Below, piece by piece: positions 14,677 to 23,244 of a stretch of DNA of 33,238 nt (position 1 is the first letter of the stretch; each line of letters begins with the position of its first letter). A program made the translations under genes and the position numbers. The notes beneath the pieces were generated by a model, which worked only from the letters and a program-made list of their open reading frames with translations, was not told where the DNA came from and did no database searches. This DNA comes from Saprospiraceae bacterium (GTDB taxonomy: Bacteria > Bacteroidota > Bacteroidia > Chitinophagales > Saprospiraceae): contig JAIPBE010000040.1 in the NCBI GenBank assembly GCA_021738725.1, positions 1-33,238 on the forward strand, read 5' to 3'.

Positions 14677-17280
14677 TCATTCCAAAGGCAGTGCCAGGAC
14701 GGCCGTCATTTTAAAGTGGTCGACCTGGCCACTCAACTGATACCGTTCAAACCACAATACATAAATACCCGGACCCACCGCCTGGCCATTCTCATTTTCG
14801 CCATTCCACACCAGAAAGCCCTCCCGACCGAGGTATTGGGAATTGGCGACATCCACAATAAATCGTCCCTCCCGATCAAATACCTTCACATTCAGGATCT
14901 GTCCGGATTCTTCCAGCAGGTATCGAATGATCAGGGCATCCTGCCAGCCGTCCCCATCCGGCGAAAAGATTTTGGATTCGAGGGTAAACCCGTCACCGGG
15001 GTCCATGGTCAGAGATCGATATTGCGAATTCACCAGGGTCGGTGTCGCAAATCCTGCATCCTCTGCCGCAGATTGCCAGTTGGCAGCCAGATTCGAGGGT
15101 TGAGTGTAACTGACACGTTCGAGGCTCACTCCTTCTGGATCATCAAGGAGTGGATGATGCATGTCACTTGTGTAATCGAACTGGTCCAACAGGATCAGAT
15201 CCGGACCATCCTGATGGAAGAGAGTCACGTTGCCCAGGTCATTGGCCAGTGCCGGAATGATCACCTGAAAGATCCGTTGCGAACTGGCAGCTGGCCAGGT
15301 CGAACGGACAAATGTGGTATCCGGTGTCAGGACGAAATGGTCACCTGGAAAAAAGAGCACTTTGAGGTCCAGTGGTTTGAGTTCCTCCTTACCGGGTTGA
15401 AGATTGCCGATGAGGACCTTTTCCAGGGAGAGATATTTGGATGATCTGTTGACCAATTCGATGAAATCCGAACCGCCGACGGGTGGGTCGAAAAGAACCT
15501 CGTTGATCAGGATATCGCCGGGCACCGGTTGCTCCGGGATCACTGCTCCATTTAACCAGGATCGACCGGCACGATTGCCCTGACAATCCAGGAGATCTGC
15601 AAGGGTCTTCACCTGATAATAGGTATGTGTTTGTAACGGTGTAGCAAGATCGAGCTGGATCTGAAATCCGGATGAGAGTCGTGTGGCTTGATCGATCTGG
15701 ATCAGAGGAGAGACCTCGAACCAGTCCGGTTGAGGATCCGAATCCACCCATTTATCAAAATCCAGAATCAGGCGGCTGGGGGTTTCGGGCCAGACATGCA
15801 GCAACCTGGGGCCGGTTGTATCCGGAATGGATTGGTAAATACTGTTGATCTGACCGGGAGTCCCTCCAGTCGGATGGATACTGCTAGACCAGTTCCCCTG
15901 ACGATCGCATCGTCTGGCGGGATCGATGAGCTCAAGAGACCATCCGCCATCCCGTTTGGAGGTACTGATATGCCAGTCATCGAGGTAATTCACTTCATCG
16001 AGGATCTCTCCTGATGATCCGATCAAACGAAGCCGTGAACCATCATTGGTCAAAGCGGGAAAACCGTTCACCCCCATGACATCACCAAAGCTGCCAAAAA
16101 GAGATGCATCTACTACGCGGGTCAGGATCAGGTAACTGTTGGGCAGCATGAGATAACCAGGTAGTGTGCCTGTAGAGGTAGTCGTGGTCAGTTTGAGATC
16201 CGCCAGATCCAGGATCTCATTGGTTGTGTTGTGAATTTCGACATATTCCGCTTCTGGCAAGGCAATAACAGGAGTGGGGTCGGCCATGATCTCATTGATG
16301 ACCACCTCACCGGGGAGCGGCAGACGTGCCTTGAGAAAGGGAAATCCGATACGCAGGGTATCTGCAGAATTACCCGCCGTATCGGTCATGGTATAGGTTT
16401 CCAGCACATAATCAGTCAGAGTGACCATACTGGAGGACCACACCAGTCGCACTGATGCAGGTAGTGCATCCGACCAATCCACCAGAGCAGGTGTTCCAAG
16501 GTCTGGAGAAAGGAAAAAATTTGTCGGTTCGGTCACTTCTTCTTCACGGACAGGTTCAGAGAAGATGAGTGTAATCTCCTGCGCATCGATGATATCAACA
16601 CCAGTAATTGCAGGAGGGACCAGGTCAGGCACCAGGGCCTCTATGCGAAAATCGTCGAAATAGAATTTGTCCGTTCGGGTGGCAGTATAGGTACAGACCG
16701 GACCAAAAACACCATTTGTCAGGCCAGCATAGGTATTGTCCTGAGCAGAGAGGTCCGGTTGAAGGTTTTGCCCACCGGTGTAGTCGGCTTCCAGAGTCCA
16801 CTGTCCCGCACTCGTACGTGTAACTCTACCCCGACAGATAGCATTTGCGCCACCCATCGCTCCTAGGGTACCCGTAGCGAGGAGGACGGGGTTGCCGCCA
16901 TCCAGGCGGAACAGCCGAAGAGCGTCCAGGCTACCGGTCTCACCGACGTCGAGGATATACCCATTGGCGGTGGCCAGGTCGGGTTGGTCTGCCTGGAGGA
17001 TCAGTTTAAGCGCATTGCTGGCAGAAGGAGAAAAGTCAAGGCGAATTAAGAAGGTCCAGATCGTGCTGTCAGGAATGTCCTGAAGGGTATACAGCTGGGA
17101 TGATCCTGCTTGCGGAGCCATCAGCTGCAGTTCCAATGCCGGGTTGACGATAAAGTCTGACACATTCCCCTGCCATGCTGTCCCGTTGACAAGGTCACCA
17201 TCAGTAAAGTCGTCTGACCATTGGGCAGAAACCACCAGGGTTGACATCAGCAGGTAAAGGAGGAGAAGGGATCGCAACAT
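14677..17280 (-). CDS. Large secreted protein with two lamin-tail domains and gliding-type C-terminus
   Basis: From ATG 17280 the product is 867 residues with a signal peptide (MLRSLLLLYLLMSTLVVSAQ). Visible order: a jelly-roll-like N-terminal domain (about 20-220) with DDFTDGD and FYFDDFRIE; a bacterial Ig-like SbsA-type domain (VPPAITGVDIIDAQEITLIF); a first lamin-tail domain (VVINEIMADPTP, EYVEIHN); a second SbsA-like domain; a second lamin-tail domain (ILINEVLFDPPVGG, FIELVNRS); and a C-terminal FlgD-like/CHU_C-type module (VKVFDREGRFI, VWNGENENGQAVGPGIYVLWF). This layout is typical of Bacteroidota T9SS cargo displayed on or released from the cell surface. The frame opens at 17358, but the upstream residues do not fit a signal peptide. 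It is the first gene of a probable operon with the EEP-like and dgkA genes. Confidence 0.85.
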   Translation of the reverse strand: MLRSLLLLYLLMSTLVVSAQWSDDFTDGDLVNGTAWQGNVSDFIVNPALELQLMAPQAGSSQLYTLQDIPDSTIWTFLIRLDFSPSASNALKLILQADQPDLATANGYILDVGETGSLDALRLFRLDGGNPVLLATGTLGAMGGANAICRGRVTRTSAGQWTLEADYTGGQNLQPDLSAQDNTYAGLTNGVFGPVCTYTATRTDKFYFDDFRIEALVPDLVPPAITGVDIIDAQEITLIFSEPVREEEVTEPTNFFLSPDLGTPALVDWSDALPASVRLVWSSSMVTLTDYVLETYTMTDTAGNSADTLRIGFPFLKARLPLPGEVVINEIMADPTPVIALPEAEYVEIHNTTNEILDLADLKLTTTTSTGTLPGYLMLPNSYLILTRVVDASLFGSFGDVMGVNGFPALTNDGSRLRLIGSSGEILDEVNYLDDWHISTSKRDGGWSLELIDPARRCDRQGNWSSSIHPTGGTPGQINSIYQSIPDTTGPRLLHVWPETPSRLILDFDKWVDSDPQPDWFEVSPLIQIDQATRLSSGFQIQLDLATPLQTHTYYQVKTLADLLDCQGNRAGRSWLNGAVIPEQPVPGDILINEVLFDPPVGGSDFIELVNRSSKYLSLEKVLIGNLQPGKEELKPLDLKVLFFPGDHFVLTPDTTFVRSTWPAASSQRIFQVIIPALANDLGNVTLFHQDGPDLILLDQFDYTSDMHHPLLDDPEGVSLERVSYTQPSNLAANWQSAAEDAGFATPTLVNSQYRSLTMDPGDGFTLESKIFSPDGDGWQDALIIRYLLEESGQILNVKVFDREGRFIVDVANSQYLGREGFLVWNGENENGQAVGPGIYVLWFERYQLSGQVDHFKMTAVLALPLE

Positions 17281-17427
17281 TGTCTCTAAATTAAACAATC
17301 CCATCAGCTTTGGGACGTTCTTTTTCACGGATGGTGAACAAGGTACGGCCCTGTTCACTATGATCCCGAAACGGGGACCATTCCCCCGTTTTGGCGATCA
17401 CGAGTATCTTTATTGAAAATTACATCC

Positions 17428-18441
17428 ATGAGAGTAGCGGTTGTCGGTGTAACCGGATTGGTAGGCACCGTGATGAATAAGGTGTTGGAGGAACGCGGAT
17501 TTCCGATTTCCGAATACCTGGCTGTCGCCTCGGAACGATCCGTGGGCAAAAAAGTGGTCTTCCGTGGTGAAGAGCATACGGTGATCGGTCTACAGGAAGC
17601 TGTCAGTCGACGCCCCGACCTGGCCATTTTCAGCGCCGGGGGTAGTGTTTCCCTGGAATGGGCGCCTCGCTTTGCTGAAGTAGGCACAACTGTGGTAGAT
17701 AATAGTTCAGCCTGGCGAATGGATCCCGGCAAAAAGCTGATCGTTCCTGAGATCAATGCCCATGAATTGACGTCAGAGGACAAGATCATCGCCAATCCCA
17801 ACTGTTCGACCATTCAGATGGTCATGGCCCTGTCGCCCCTGCACAAGGCATATGGGATAGACCGCATTGTGGTCTCCACCTATCAATCCATCACCGGAAC
17901 CGGGGTCAAAGCGGTGCGGCAGTATGAGATGGAGCGCAAGGAATTCAAGCTGGAGGAAGCCCAAATGGCTTACCATTATCCCATTTTCAACAATTGTATT
18001 CCGCATTGTGATTCCTTTCTGGAGAACGACTATACCAAGGAGGAGATGAAGCTGGTTCATGAGACCCGCAAAATATTGGGACAGGCTGACTTGAGGATTA
18101 CGGCAACCGCCGTACGTGTACCTGTTCAGGGAGGTCATTCAGAGGCTGTGAATGTGAGTTTCCATCATGATTTCTCGATTTCGGAAGTGCGTGCATTGCT
18201 GGAGCAGACGCCGGGTATCAGTGTCGTTGACGATCCGGGTCAAAACCTTTATCCCATGCCGTTATCCGCTCAGAACAAGGACGATGTATTTGTCGGTCGC
18301 TTGAGAAGAGATGAATCAAACCCTAAGACATTGAATTGCTGGATCGTATCCGATAACCTGCGAAAAGGTGCTGCCACGAATGCTGTTCAGATTGCTGAAT
18401 TTCTGGCCAGTCACCAATTAGTTGGCACAATTCATGTTTAA
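17428..18441 (+). CDS. asd: Aspartate-semialdehyde dehydrogenase
   Basis: Reduces aspartyl phosphate to aspartate semialdehyde with NADPH, the branch point to lysine, diaminopimelate, threonine and methionine. From ATG 17428 (MRVAVVGVTGLVG) the product is 337 residues, normal for the family. The Rossmann glycine motif is GVTGLVG at 7-13. SAGGSVS and DNSSAWRM precede the catalytic NPNCSTIQ with Cys126. The substrate and acid-base motif RVPVQGGHSEAV holds Arg230 and His237. A TTG at 17413 would add five residues (MKITS) and is less likely. The gene is divergent from the T9SS operon, with about 150 bp between starts. Confidence 0.95.
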   Translation: MRVAVVGVTGLVGTVMNKVLEERGFPISEYLAVASERSVGKKVVFRGEEHTVIGLQEAVSRRPDLAIFSAGGSVSLEWAPRFAEVGTTVVDNSSAWRMDPGKKLIVPEINAHELTSEDKIIANPNCSTIQMVMALSPLHKAYGIDRIVVSTYQSITGTGVKAVRQYEMERKEFKLEEAQMAYHYPIFNNCIPHCDSFLENDYTKEEMKLVHETRKILGQADLRITATAVRVPVQGGHSEAVNVSFHHDFSISEVRALLEQTPGISVVDDPGQNLYPMPLSAQNKDDVFVGRLRRDESNPKTLNCWIVSDNLRKGAATNAVQIAEFLASHQLVGTIHV

Positions 18442-18452
18442 AGAAATGTAAA

Positions 18453-18460
18453 TATGTTTG
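18453..18460 (+). promoter_or_regulatory. Candidate Bacteroidota -7 box upstream of the coiled-coil gene
   Basis: TATGTTTG exactly matches the Bacteroidota -7 consensus TAnnTTTG and lies 11 bp after the asd stop and 95 bp before the next start codon. No exact TTTG -33 element lies about 20 bp upstream. It is a plausible promoter for the gene at 18556. Confidence 0.35.
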
Positions 18461-18555
18461 TGGGAACATGATCTGGGAAGAACCCTTGATTCTCCTGTTG
18501 AATGTTCCTAACTTGGACATCCCTACACAGCCTTAGACTGAAAACCGATTGATAC

Positions 18556-20142
18556 ATGAGGACCAAGCTCGTACTTTGGGGCACGAACGCGAACGATGAT
18601 CGCGTCTTGCTCGCGCTACAATTACTACCCGAAAAGAATGAAGTGACGCTTTACGTGTTCACTGCCGATCAAGCCACCGACGCCTTTACCAAGCAGATGA
18701 TGGATGAATGGCGGGATGACAAAGAAGTGGCATTCCCAGAGGGCCATCTGGCCCTGACGCAACCGTTGACCATGACGGAGACCCTTCTTCCTGAAGAGTA
18801 TAAGGTCGAGCGGGGCGATATTGTCCAGCGGGCCCAATCAGAGTGGGCGTTCGTGGTTCTTTCCTATAAAATGCAGAAGACCTTTCAATCTGAACTGGAT
18901 TCCTTTCAGGAGCGCATTCATCAGATGACAGAATTCTCCAAACCTCTTTGGGAGGAGATGAAGGCGTTCTGGGACAAAGTCCAGGGCCAGGTCAGAGAAC
19001 GGAACCTGTTCCGTGAGCATGTCGCCGGTCTGCGTGAACAGTCCAATGATCTGTTCAATCAAATGAAAAAATTGCGGCAGGCAGCGGACAACCAGTTCCG
19101 CCGTCAATCAGCCGAAGTGGCCAAAACCTTCAGCGAAAGCCTGGAAGCCGTCCATGCGAAGATCGAAGAAGGCAAACATCTGATCAATACGTTTGAAGAG
19201 CTGAAGAAATTGCAGCGTGAATATCACGATCTGGAATTGACGCGGGATGATCGGAACAAGTTGTGGGCGCGCATGGACGCTGCCTTCAAACTGGTCAAAG
19301 AAAAACGCTTTGGCAACAAGCCAGGTGGCGGTGCTTCTGATGCCTTCACCCGTGTGGAGCGTCGCCTCCAGGGACTGATGTCGGCCATCGACAAGATGAA
19401 TAAATCCATCCAGAGGGATGAGAAGGACCTTCATTATGAGGAGAAGCGCGCGAGCAACAGTGAAGGCCAGCTCGAGATGCAGATCCGGCAAGCCAAGATC
19501 AATATGATCGCCGAGCGGGTCAATTCCAAAAAGGAGAAACTCGCCGATATGGCGAAAACACAGGAAGACCTGCAACGGCGAATGACCTCTATCAAGTCGA
19601 AGTTGAATGAGGAAGAAGAAAAGAAAAAGGTAGAAGAAGCCAAGCAAGCTGTCAAGGAGCGGATTGCGAAAGAGATCGAGGAATCCAGCAAGGAGCTGGA
19701 GGATGTTGCGGATAAGCTCGAGGCCGCCGCGCACGAGATCACGCATCCAAATGAACCGGTGGCGGAGACCAAGGAGAATGCTCTTGCTCCGAAAACGCCA
19801 AAAGCCACAAAGGCAAAAAAGGCGCCTGTAGAAAAAGCGGCGGCACCGGTTGAAGAGGTGGTTGCTGAGGCAACAGAAGCAGTCGAAACACCAGTTGATC
19901 AAGTGGTTGCAGAAGCGACGGAAACAGTCGATCCACCATCGGTTGAACCTGCAGCTGTAGAGGTGACGAAAGCGGCTGAACCGCCGGCTGAACCTGCGAT
20001 AGCGGAGGCCACTGAAGAGGTGGTTATGCCAACAGAAGTAGAGCAACCCGAGGCCGAAACAACGGACATCGACCAGATCGAAGAAGAAGCTTCAGAATCG
20101 GAAGAAACGGTTCCCGTAGCGGAGGAAGAAAAAAAGGATTAG
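18556..20142 (+). CDS. DUF349-like coiled-coil protein with acidic repetitive tail
   Basis: The 528-residue product has three parts. Residues 1-110 are a globular N-terminal domain (TKLVLWGTNANDDRVLLALQLLPE). Residues about 110-395 are almost entirely charged helix. They include FWDKVQGQVRERNLFREH, LFNQMKKLRQAADN and KLWARMDAAFKLVKEKRFG, which resemble DUF349 repeats, and an EMQIRQAKINMIAERVNSKKEKL coiled coil. Residues about 395-528 are a disordered-looking Ala/Pro/Val/Glu tail with repeated VVAEATE words, ending EEEKKD. It has no signal peptide, so it is cytoplasmic. I associate this architecture with Saprospiraceae, where it is annotated as hypothetical. DUF349 proteins have been linked to ribosome or DNA functions, but no role can be assigned here. 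It ends 22 bp before a strong hairpin. Confidence 0.78.
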   Translation: MRTKLVLWGTNANDDRVLLALQLLPEKNEVTLYVFTADQATDAFTKQMMDEWRDDKEVAFPEGHLALTQPLTMTETLLPEEYKVERGDIVQRAQSEWAFVVLSYKMQKTFQSELDSFQERIHQMTEFSKPLWEEMKAFWDKVQGQVRERNLFREHVAGLREQSNDLFNQMKKLRQAADNQFRRQSAEVAKTFSESLEAVHAKIEEGKHLINTFEELKKLQREYHDLELTRDDRNKLWARMDAAFKLVKEKRFGNKPGGGASDAFTRVERRLQGLMSAIDKMNKSIQRDEKDLHYEEKRASNSEGQLEMQIRQAKINMIAERVNSKKEKLADMAKTQEDLQRRMTSIKSKLNEEEEKKKVEEAKQAVKERIAKEIEESSKELEDVADKLEAAAHEITHPNEPVAETKENALAPKTPKATKAKKAPVEKAAAPVEEVVAEATEAVETPVDQVVAEATETVDPPSVEPAAVEVTKAAEPPAEPAIAEATEEVVMPTEVEQPEAETTDIDQIEEEASESEETVPVAEEEKKD

Positions 20143-20164
20143 GACCCAACAACTATTTGAACCA

Positions 20165-20218
20165 AAGGGCGTTCCGTCGACAGCATGATGCAACCTTCGA
20201 CAGAACGCCCTTCTTTTA
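20165..20218 (+). terminator. Terminator-like hairpin with the next gene's start codon in its loop
   Basis: A 16-bp stem with one mismatch pairs 20165-20180 (AAGGGCGTTCCGTCGA) with 20197-20212 (TCGACAGAACGCCCTT), followed by CTTTTATT. The 16-nt loop, 20181-20196, contains ATGATG, the only good start of the downstream transporter gene. It looks like a rho-independent terminator of the coiled-coil gene. It could also control translation or readthrough into the transporter and SET genes. Confidence 0.78.
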
Positions 20219-21072
20219 TTCCCTGGCTACTGCTGGGGATCCTGAGTATCATCTGGGGCAGTTCTTTCATTTTGATGAAACGAGGCCTGGATGCATTTGA
20301 CCCCATTCAAGTGGCTGGCCTCCGACTGAGCATCTCCTTTCTGGCGATGTTGCCCTTTGCCCTGCGAAATGTTCGAAAAGTCAAGCGCAAAGACTGGCCA
20401 TTTCTGGTGATCATCGGTTGGGCGGGCAGCGGTTTTCCGGCCTTTTTATTTGCATTGGCACAAACGCGCATTTCATCTGCAGTTGCCGGGATGCTGAATT
20501 CGCTCACGCCCATATTTACGCTTGCCATTGGTATGCTCTTATTCGGATTGGTCTTTCGCCGGTCCTGGTTGTGGGGTATTCTCCTAGGGTTGATCGGAGT
20601 TTTTCTCATCATCGGGCAGGTCAACCATTGGACCTTCGGCAACACCGGATGGTTTGCCCTGGCAGCTCTTGGCGGCACTATTTTTTATGCGATCAGTGGA
20701 AATACCGTAAAAGCCCATTTGCAGCATCTGGACTCGATGACCATAGGCAGCCTGGGGTTTTCAACGGTGGGAATTCCCGCCATGCTGGTTCTTTTCAGTA
20801 CTGATTTTGTGCAGCGATTAGAGACAGACCCCGTTGCCCTTTACTCATTGGGATATGTGGCAATCCTGGCGGTCTTTGGAACCGTCATCGCCTCCATTCT
20901 TTTCTACTATCTCATTCAGAAAACGGATCAGATATTTGGCTCCATGGTCAGCTATCTCATTCCATTGGTCGCGGTTGGTTGGGGGGTTCTGGATGGCGAA
21001 TCCATGCATTGGACCTATCTTGCAGGACTGGTGCTGATCCTGGCCGGAGTACGCACCGCCCGATCCAAATGA
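20185..21072 (+). CDS. EamA/DMT-family transporter
   Basis: A ten-helix inner-membrane permease of the drug/metabolite transporter superfamily; substrates in this family range from amino acids to metabolites and cannot be predicted here. The 295-residue product shows two EamA repeats. The first begins at about residue 12 with LLLGILSIIWGSSFILMKRGL, the second at about 155 (GNTGWFALAALGGTIFYAISG). Other family marks are RLSISFLAML, TRISSAVAGMLNSLTPIFT and FGSMVSYLIPLVAVGWGVLDGE. The start is ATG 20185 or 20188; no other start exists before helix 1. Both lie in the loop of the upstream hairpin, and codons 5-10 form its right arm. The stop overlaps the start of the SET-domain gene as ATGA, so the two are translationally coupled. 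Confidence 0.9.
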   Translation: MMQPSTERPSFIPWLLLGILSIIWGSSFILMKRGLDAFDPIQVAGLRLSISFLAMLPFALRNVRKVKRKDWPFLVIIGWAGSGFPAFLFALAQTRISSAVAGMLNSLTPIFTLAIGMLLFGLVFRRSWLWGILLGLIGVFLIIGQVNHWTFGNTGWFALAALGGTIFYAISGNTVKAHLQHLDSMTIGSLGFSTVGIPAMLVLFSTDFVQRLETDPVALYSLGYVAILAVFGTVIASILFYYLIQKTDQIFGSMVSYLIPLVAVGWGVLDGESMHWTYLAGLVLILAGVRTARSK

Positions 21073-21449
21073 GTCTGCACATTCCCGGATTATATATTGC
21101 CGAATCGACAGGCAAAGGTCGCGGCGTTTTCACTGCCGAGTCTCTGGCGCCGGGTGATGTCATCGAGATCTGCCCCGTGATCGTTCTATCCAGCCAAGAC
21201 CTCACGGCCATCCATCAGACCGGCCTTCATGATTATTATTTCCTGTGGGGCCCTCAACGGGAGCAGTGTGCCATCGCCATGGGGTATGGCTCTCTTTATA
21301 ATCATAATGACCATCCCAATGCAGAGATCGAATTAGATTTCGGGGAAGAGAATATCATTTTTAAATGCCTGAAGGCCATTCAGCCCGGAGAGGAGATCAC
21401 CATCCATTACCACAGCGATCCGGAGTTTGGCGGGAAGTTGTGGTTTTGA
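21069..21449 (+). CDS. Stand-alone SET-domain protein (putative protein-lysine methyltransferase)
   Basis: SET domains transfer methyl groups from S-adenosylmethionine to lysine side chains. This 126-residue protein is little more than a minimal SET domain: GKGRGVFTAESLAPGDVIE at 15-33, the SAM-binding NHNDHPN at 78-84 and GEEITIHY at 107-114 with the final Tyr. There is no obvious pre-SET or zinc-binding post-SET region; the tail is short (HSDPEFGGKLWF). The ATG at 21069 overlaps the transporter stop by four bases (ATGA), which decides the start; the upstream open frame to 20979 lies inside the transporter. Similar small SET proteins occur widely in Bacteroidota, and their substrates are unknown. 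The coupled transporter does not suggest a substrate. Confidence 0.87.
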   Translation: MSLHIPGLYIAESTGKGRGVFTAESLAPGDVIEICPVIVLSSQDLTAIHQTGLHDYYFLWGPQREQCAIAMGYGSLYNHNDHPNAEIELDFGEENIIFKCLKAIQPGEEITIHYHSDPEFGGKLWF

Positions 21450-21912
21450 TGTTGCTTGCGGCTAAAGCCGGCTTCCGACTATTCCCTACCCTGAACTGAC
21501 CTCTACCGGCGGTTTAAAAGCCTGGAGCTATTGACTTATTAATCCTATGATACCTTCAATTTATGTCAAATCCAATATAAAAATGAACCCCCTTTTTTAT
21601 GGATCCATTGGTGGAAACCATGACTAAGAAATTCTTTATCAATTTACCGAGATCCGTTTGAAATAATCATACAAATCATTGCAACTTACTCATTGGGCTT
21701 TGGGCTAAAGTCCAGGGCTATTGTCACATATTAAACTATTCATAGATCATCTCACCCGGTAAATAGCCCTCGACTTCAGCCGAGCGTAACATCGAATAAG
21801 ACATTGGATTTAGCCTCATTTTTTTGTGCCAAATAAATTCACTTCCGAAAGGGTGCAAGCCCAACAATTCGGCCACCCTTTACCCTTTACCCTTTACCCT
21901 TTACCCAAAATA
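21450..21912. repeat. Spacer with GGCTAAAGCC-type words and a 7-bp repeat; no gene seen
   Basis: The gap between the convergent SET and carbonic anhydrase genes holds repeat words such as GCGGCTAAAGCCGGCTTCC near 21461, GGGCTTTGGGCTAAAGTCC near 21694 and AGCCCTCGACTTCAGCCGA near 21765. It also contains a short heptamer array (listed separately). These resemble the dispersed intergenic words of Bacteroidota genomes. No ORF looks real. Confidence 0.6.
21876..21906. repeat. Heptamer tandem repeat (CCCTTTA), about 4.4 units
   Basis: Perfect 7-bp units CCCTTTA run for 31 bp, ending 7 bp from the stop of the carbonic anhydrase gene. The reverse complement, TAAAGGG, is one base different from the unit of the large array at the right window end. 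A degenerate relative (GGTAAAGGGTGAAGGGT) lies near 30477. Confidence 0.9.
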
Positions 21913-22440
21913 TCATTCCTTCTCCCCATCCTTAAACCACCCGGAATAAAAGACATAATTGCCGGCGATGCGTTCGATGGTATCTTTGAAGACCTCTTCC
22001 GATAATGCCTTGACCTTTTTGGCTGGAACACCGGCATAAATATGGCCAGATTCCAATCGGCTGTTCTCCAGAACAATGGCGCCGGCAGCGATCAATACAT
22101 TGGACTCTACAACTGCATGGTCCATAACGATAGCCCCCATCCCCACCAGAACATTATCCTGAATGGTGCATCCATGCACAATAGCCCGGTGCCCGATGGA
22201 GACATTGTTGCCGATGGTCAACGGCGCCTTTTGATAGGTGCAATGCAAAATGGCACCATCCTGGACATTCACCCGATGACCCATCCGGATCCAATGCACA
22301 TCCCCACGAACAACCGACTGGAACCAAAAGCTGCATTCATCTCCACAGACCACATCACCCACGATGGTCGCATTTTCTGCCTTGAAACAATCGCGTCCAA
22401 ATTGCGGGAACTTCCCCTCTACCTGTAAGATCAACGCCAT
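21913..22440 (-). CDS. Gamma carbonic anhydrase family protein
   Basis: A trimeric left-handed beta-helix protein of the gamma carbonic anhydrase/YrdA group, which may hydrate CO2 or have a related metal-dependent role. From ATG 22440 (MALILQVEGKFPQFG) the product is 175 residues, normal for the family. The hexapeptide repeats are visible (ATIVGDVVCGDECSFWF, APLTIGNNVSIGHRAIV). The conserved VVRGD at 43-47 and VNVQDGAILH precede the three predicted metal ligands His66, His84 and His89. The frame extends to 22527 but only this Met fits family N-termini. It is last in a leftward run after the DUF6089 gene, with a 90-bp gap. Many family members lack measurable carbonic anhydrase activity, so the enzymatic role is uncertain. 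Confidence 0.9.
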   Translation of the reverse strand: MALILQVEGKFPQFGRDCFKAENATIVGDVVCGDECSFWFQSVVRGDVHWIRMGHRVNVQDGAILHCTYQKAPLTIGNNVSIGHRAIVHGCTIQDNVLVGMGAIVMDHAVVESNVLIAAGAIVLENSRLESGHIYAGVPAKKVKALSEEVFKDTIERIAGNYVFYSGWFKDGEKE

Positions 22441-22530
22441 GTTGCTAGTTTTCCATAAATGTAAGTCCCTCCACGGACAAGCGATAAAGGTCCTTGGATT
22501 CTTCTCAGCACGCTGGGCGGATTCCACTAT

Positions 22531-23244
22531 CTATTGCCTGTTGATATCCCGATACTGCCGGGTTCCGATCATCCAGGACAGGGTCAATCCACTGATCACA
22601 TACCAATCATCCCGTTCGGGATTCCCACTGACACTCACCCCGTCCAGAAGATCGGAAAACACCGGTCGCTGGCCGACTTCCAACCCAATGCTCAGATCGG
22701 GATGAAGATCGGCACGCAACCCCAATCCAATAGGCAAGGCCAGAAACCAGGATTGCTTCATCTCCCTGAAAAACGGATCAAACTCGGGTGGCATCCCGTC
22801 CCGATAGCACTCGGGTCGTGGCCTGGCATAGGTCACGCCCACTCCAGCAAAAAGGTATGGGCTCAAACAGGGGCGATACCGTCCGACGAAATATTGCGAA
22901 CGCCGACCAAAAGGCTTCCATTCCAGCATCACCCCAGTTTCGACCAGAGGCGTAGAAAAACGAAACTTCCGACTGTTTCTCGATTTGGCATGGAGATCAT
23001 CGCCACTGATCCGGCCAGCTATGATCTGGCTGCGCAATGCCCATTTGGGATGTGCATGCCAGCGATAGATCAGCCCTCCGGCCAGGCGACTTTCTACGAG
23101 CTCCAGATGTGGTTCCGGAAGGTCTCCCTGATAGTTGGCCACGCCCAAAAATACACTCCACTCATGATGATACTGAGCCTGGAGAAGATGAACAGAACAC
23201 AGAAAAAGCACACAAATAAAAAAGGGGACATGTTTCATGGCCAT
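22531..23244 (-). CDS. DUF6089-type outer-membrane beta-barrel protein
   Basis: The 237-residue product has a signal peptide (MKHVPFFICVLFLCSVHLLQAQ) and then alternating amphipathic strands typical of a small outer-membrane barrel. Its HEWSVFLGVANYQGDL start, LRSQIIAGRISGDD, LSPYLFAGVGV and WFLALPIGLGLR segments fit the DUF6089 family found in Bacteroidota. Family function is unknown. The ATG at 23244 overlaps the stop of the upstream T9SS gene as TAATG, so translation is probably coupled; a second Met two codons later is also possible. A full-length ORF on the opposite strand is a shadow of this gene. Confidence 0.8.
   Translation of the reverse strand: MAMKHVPFFICVLFLCSVHLLQAQYHHEWSVFLGVANYQGDLPEPHLELVESRLAGGLIYRWHAHPKWALRSQIIAGRISGDDLHAKSRNSRKFRFSTPLVETGVMLEWKPFGRRSQYFVGRYRPCLSPYLFAGVGVTYARPRPECYRDGMPPEFDPFFREMKQSWFLALPIGLGLRADLHPDLSIGLEVGQRPVFSDLLDGVSVSGNPERDDWYVISGLTLSWMIGTRQYRDINRQ

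Noticed and set aside
19108-20046. 312-codon minus-strand ORF opposite the coiled-coil gene
   Set aside because: Its Phe/Leu/Arg-rich, repetitive product is the complement of Glu/Lys/Ala-rich coiled-coil codons. The plus-strand gene is clearly real.
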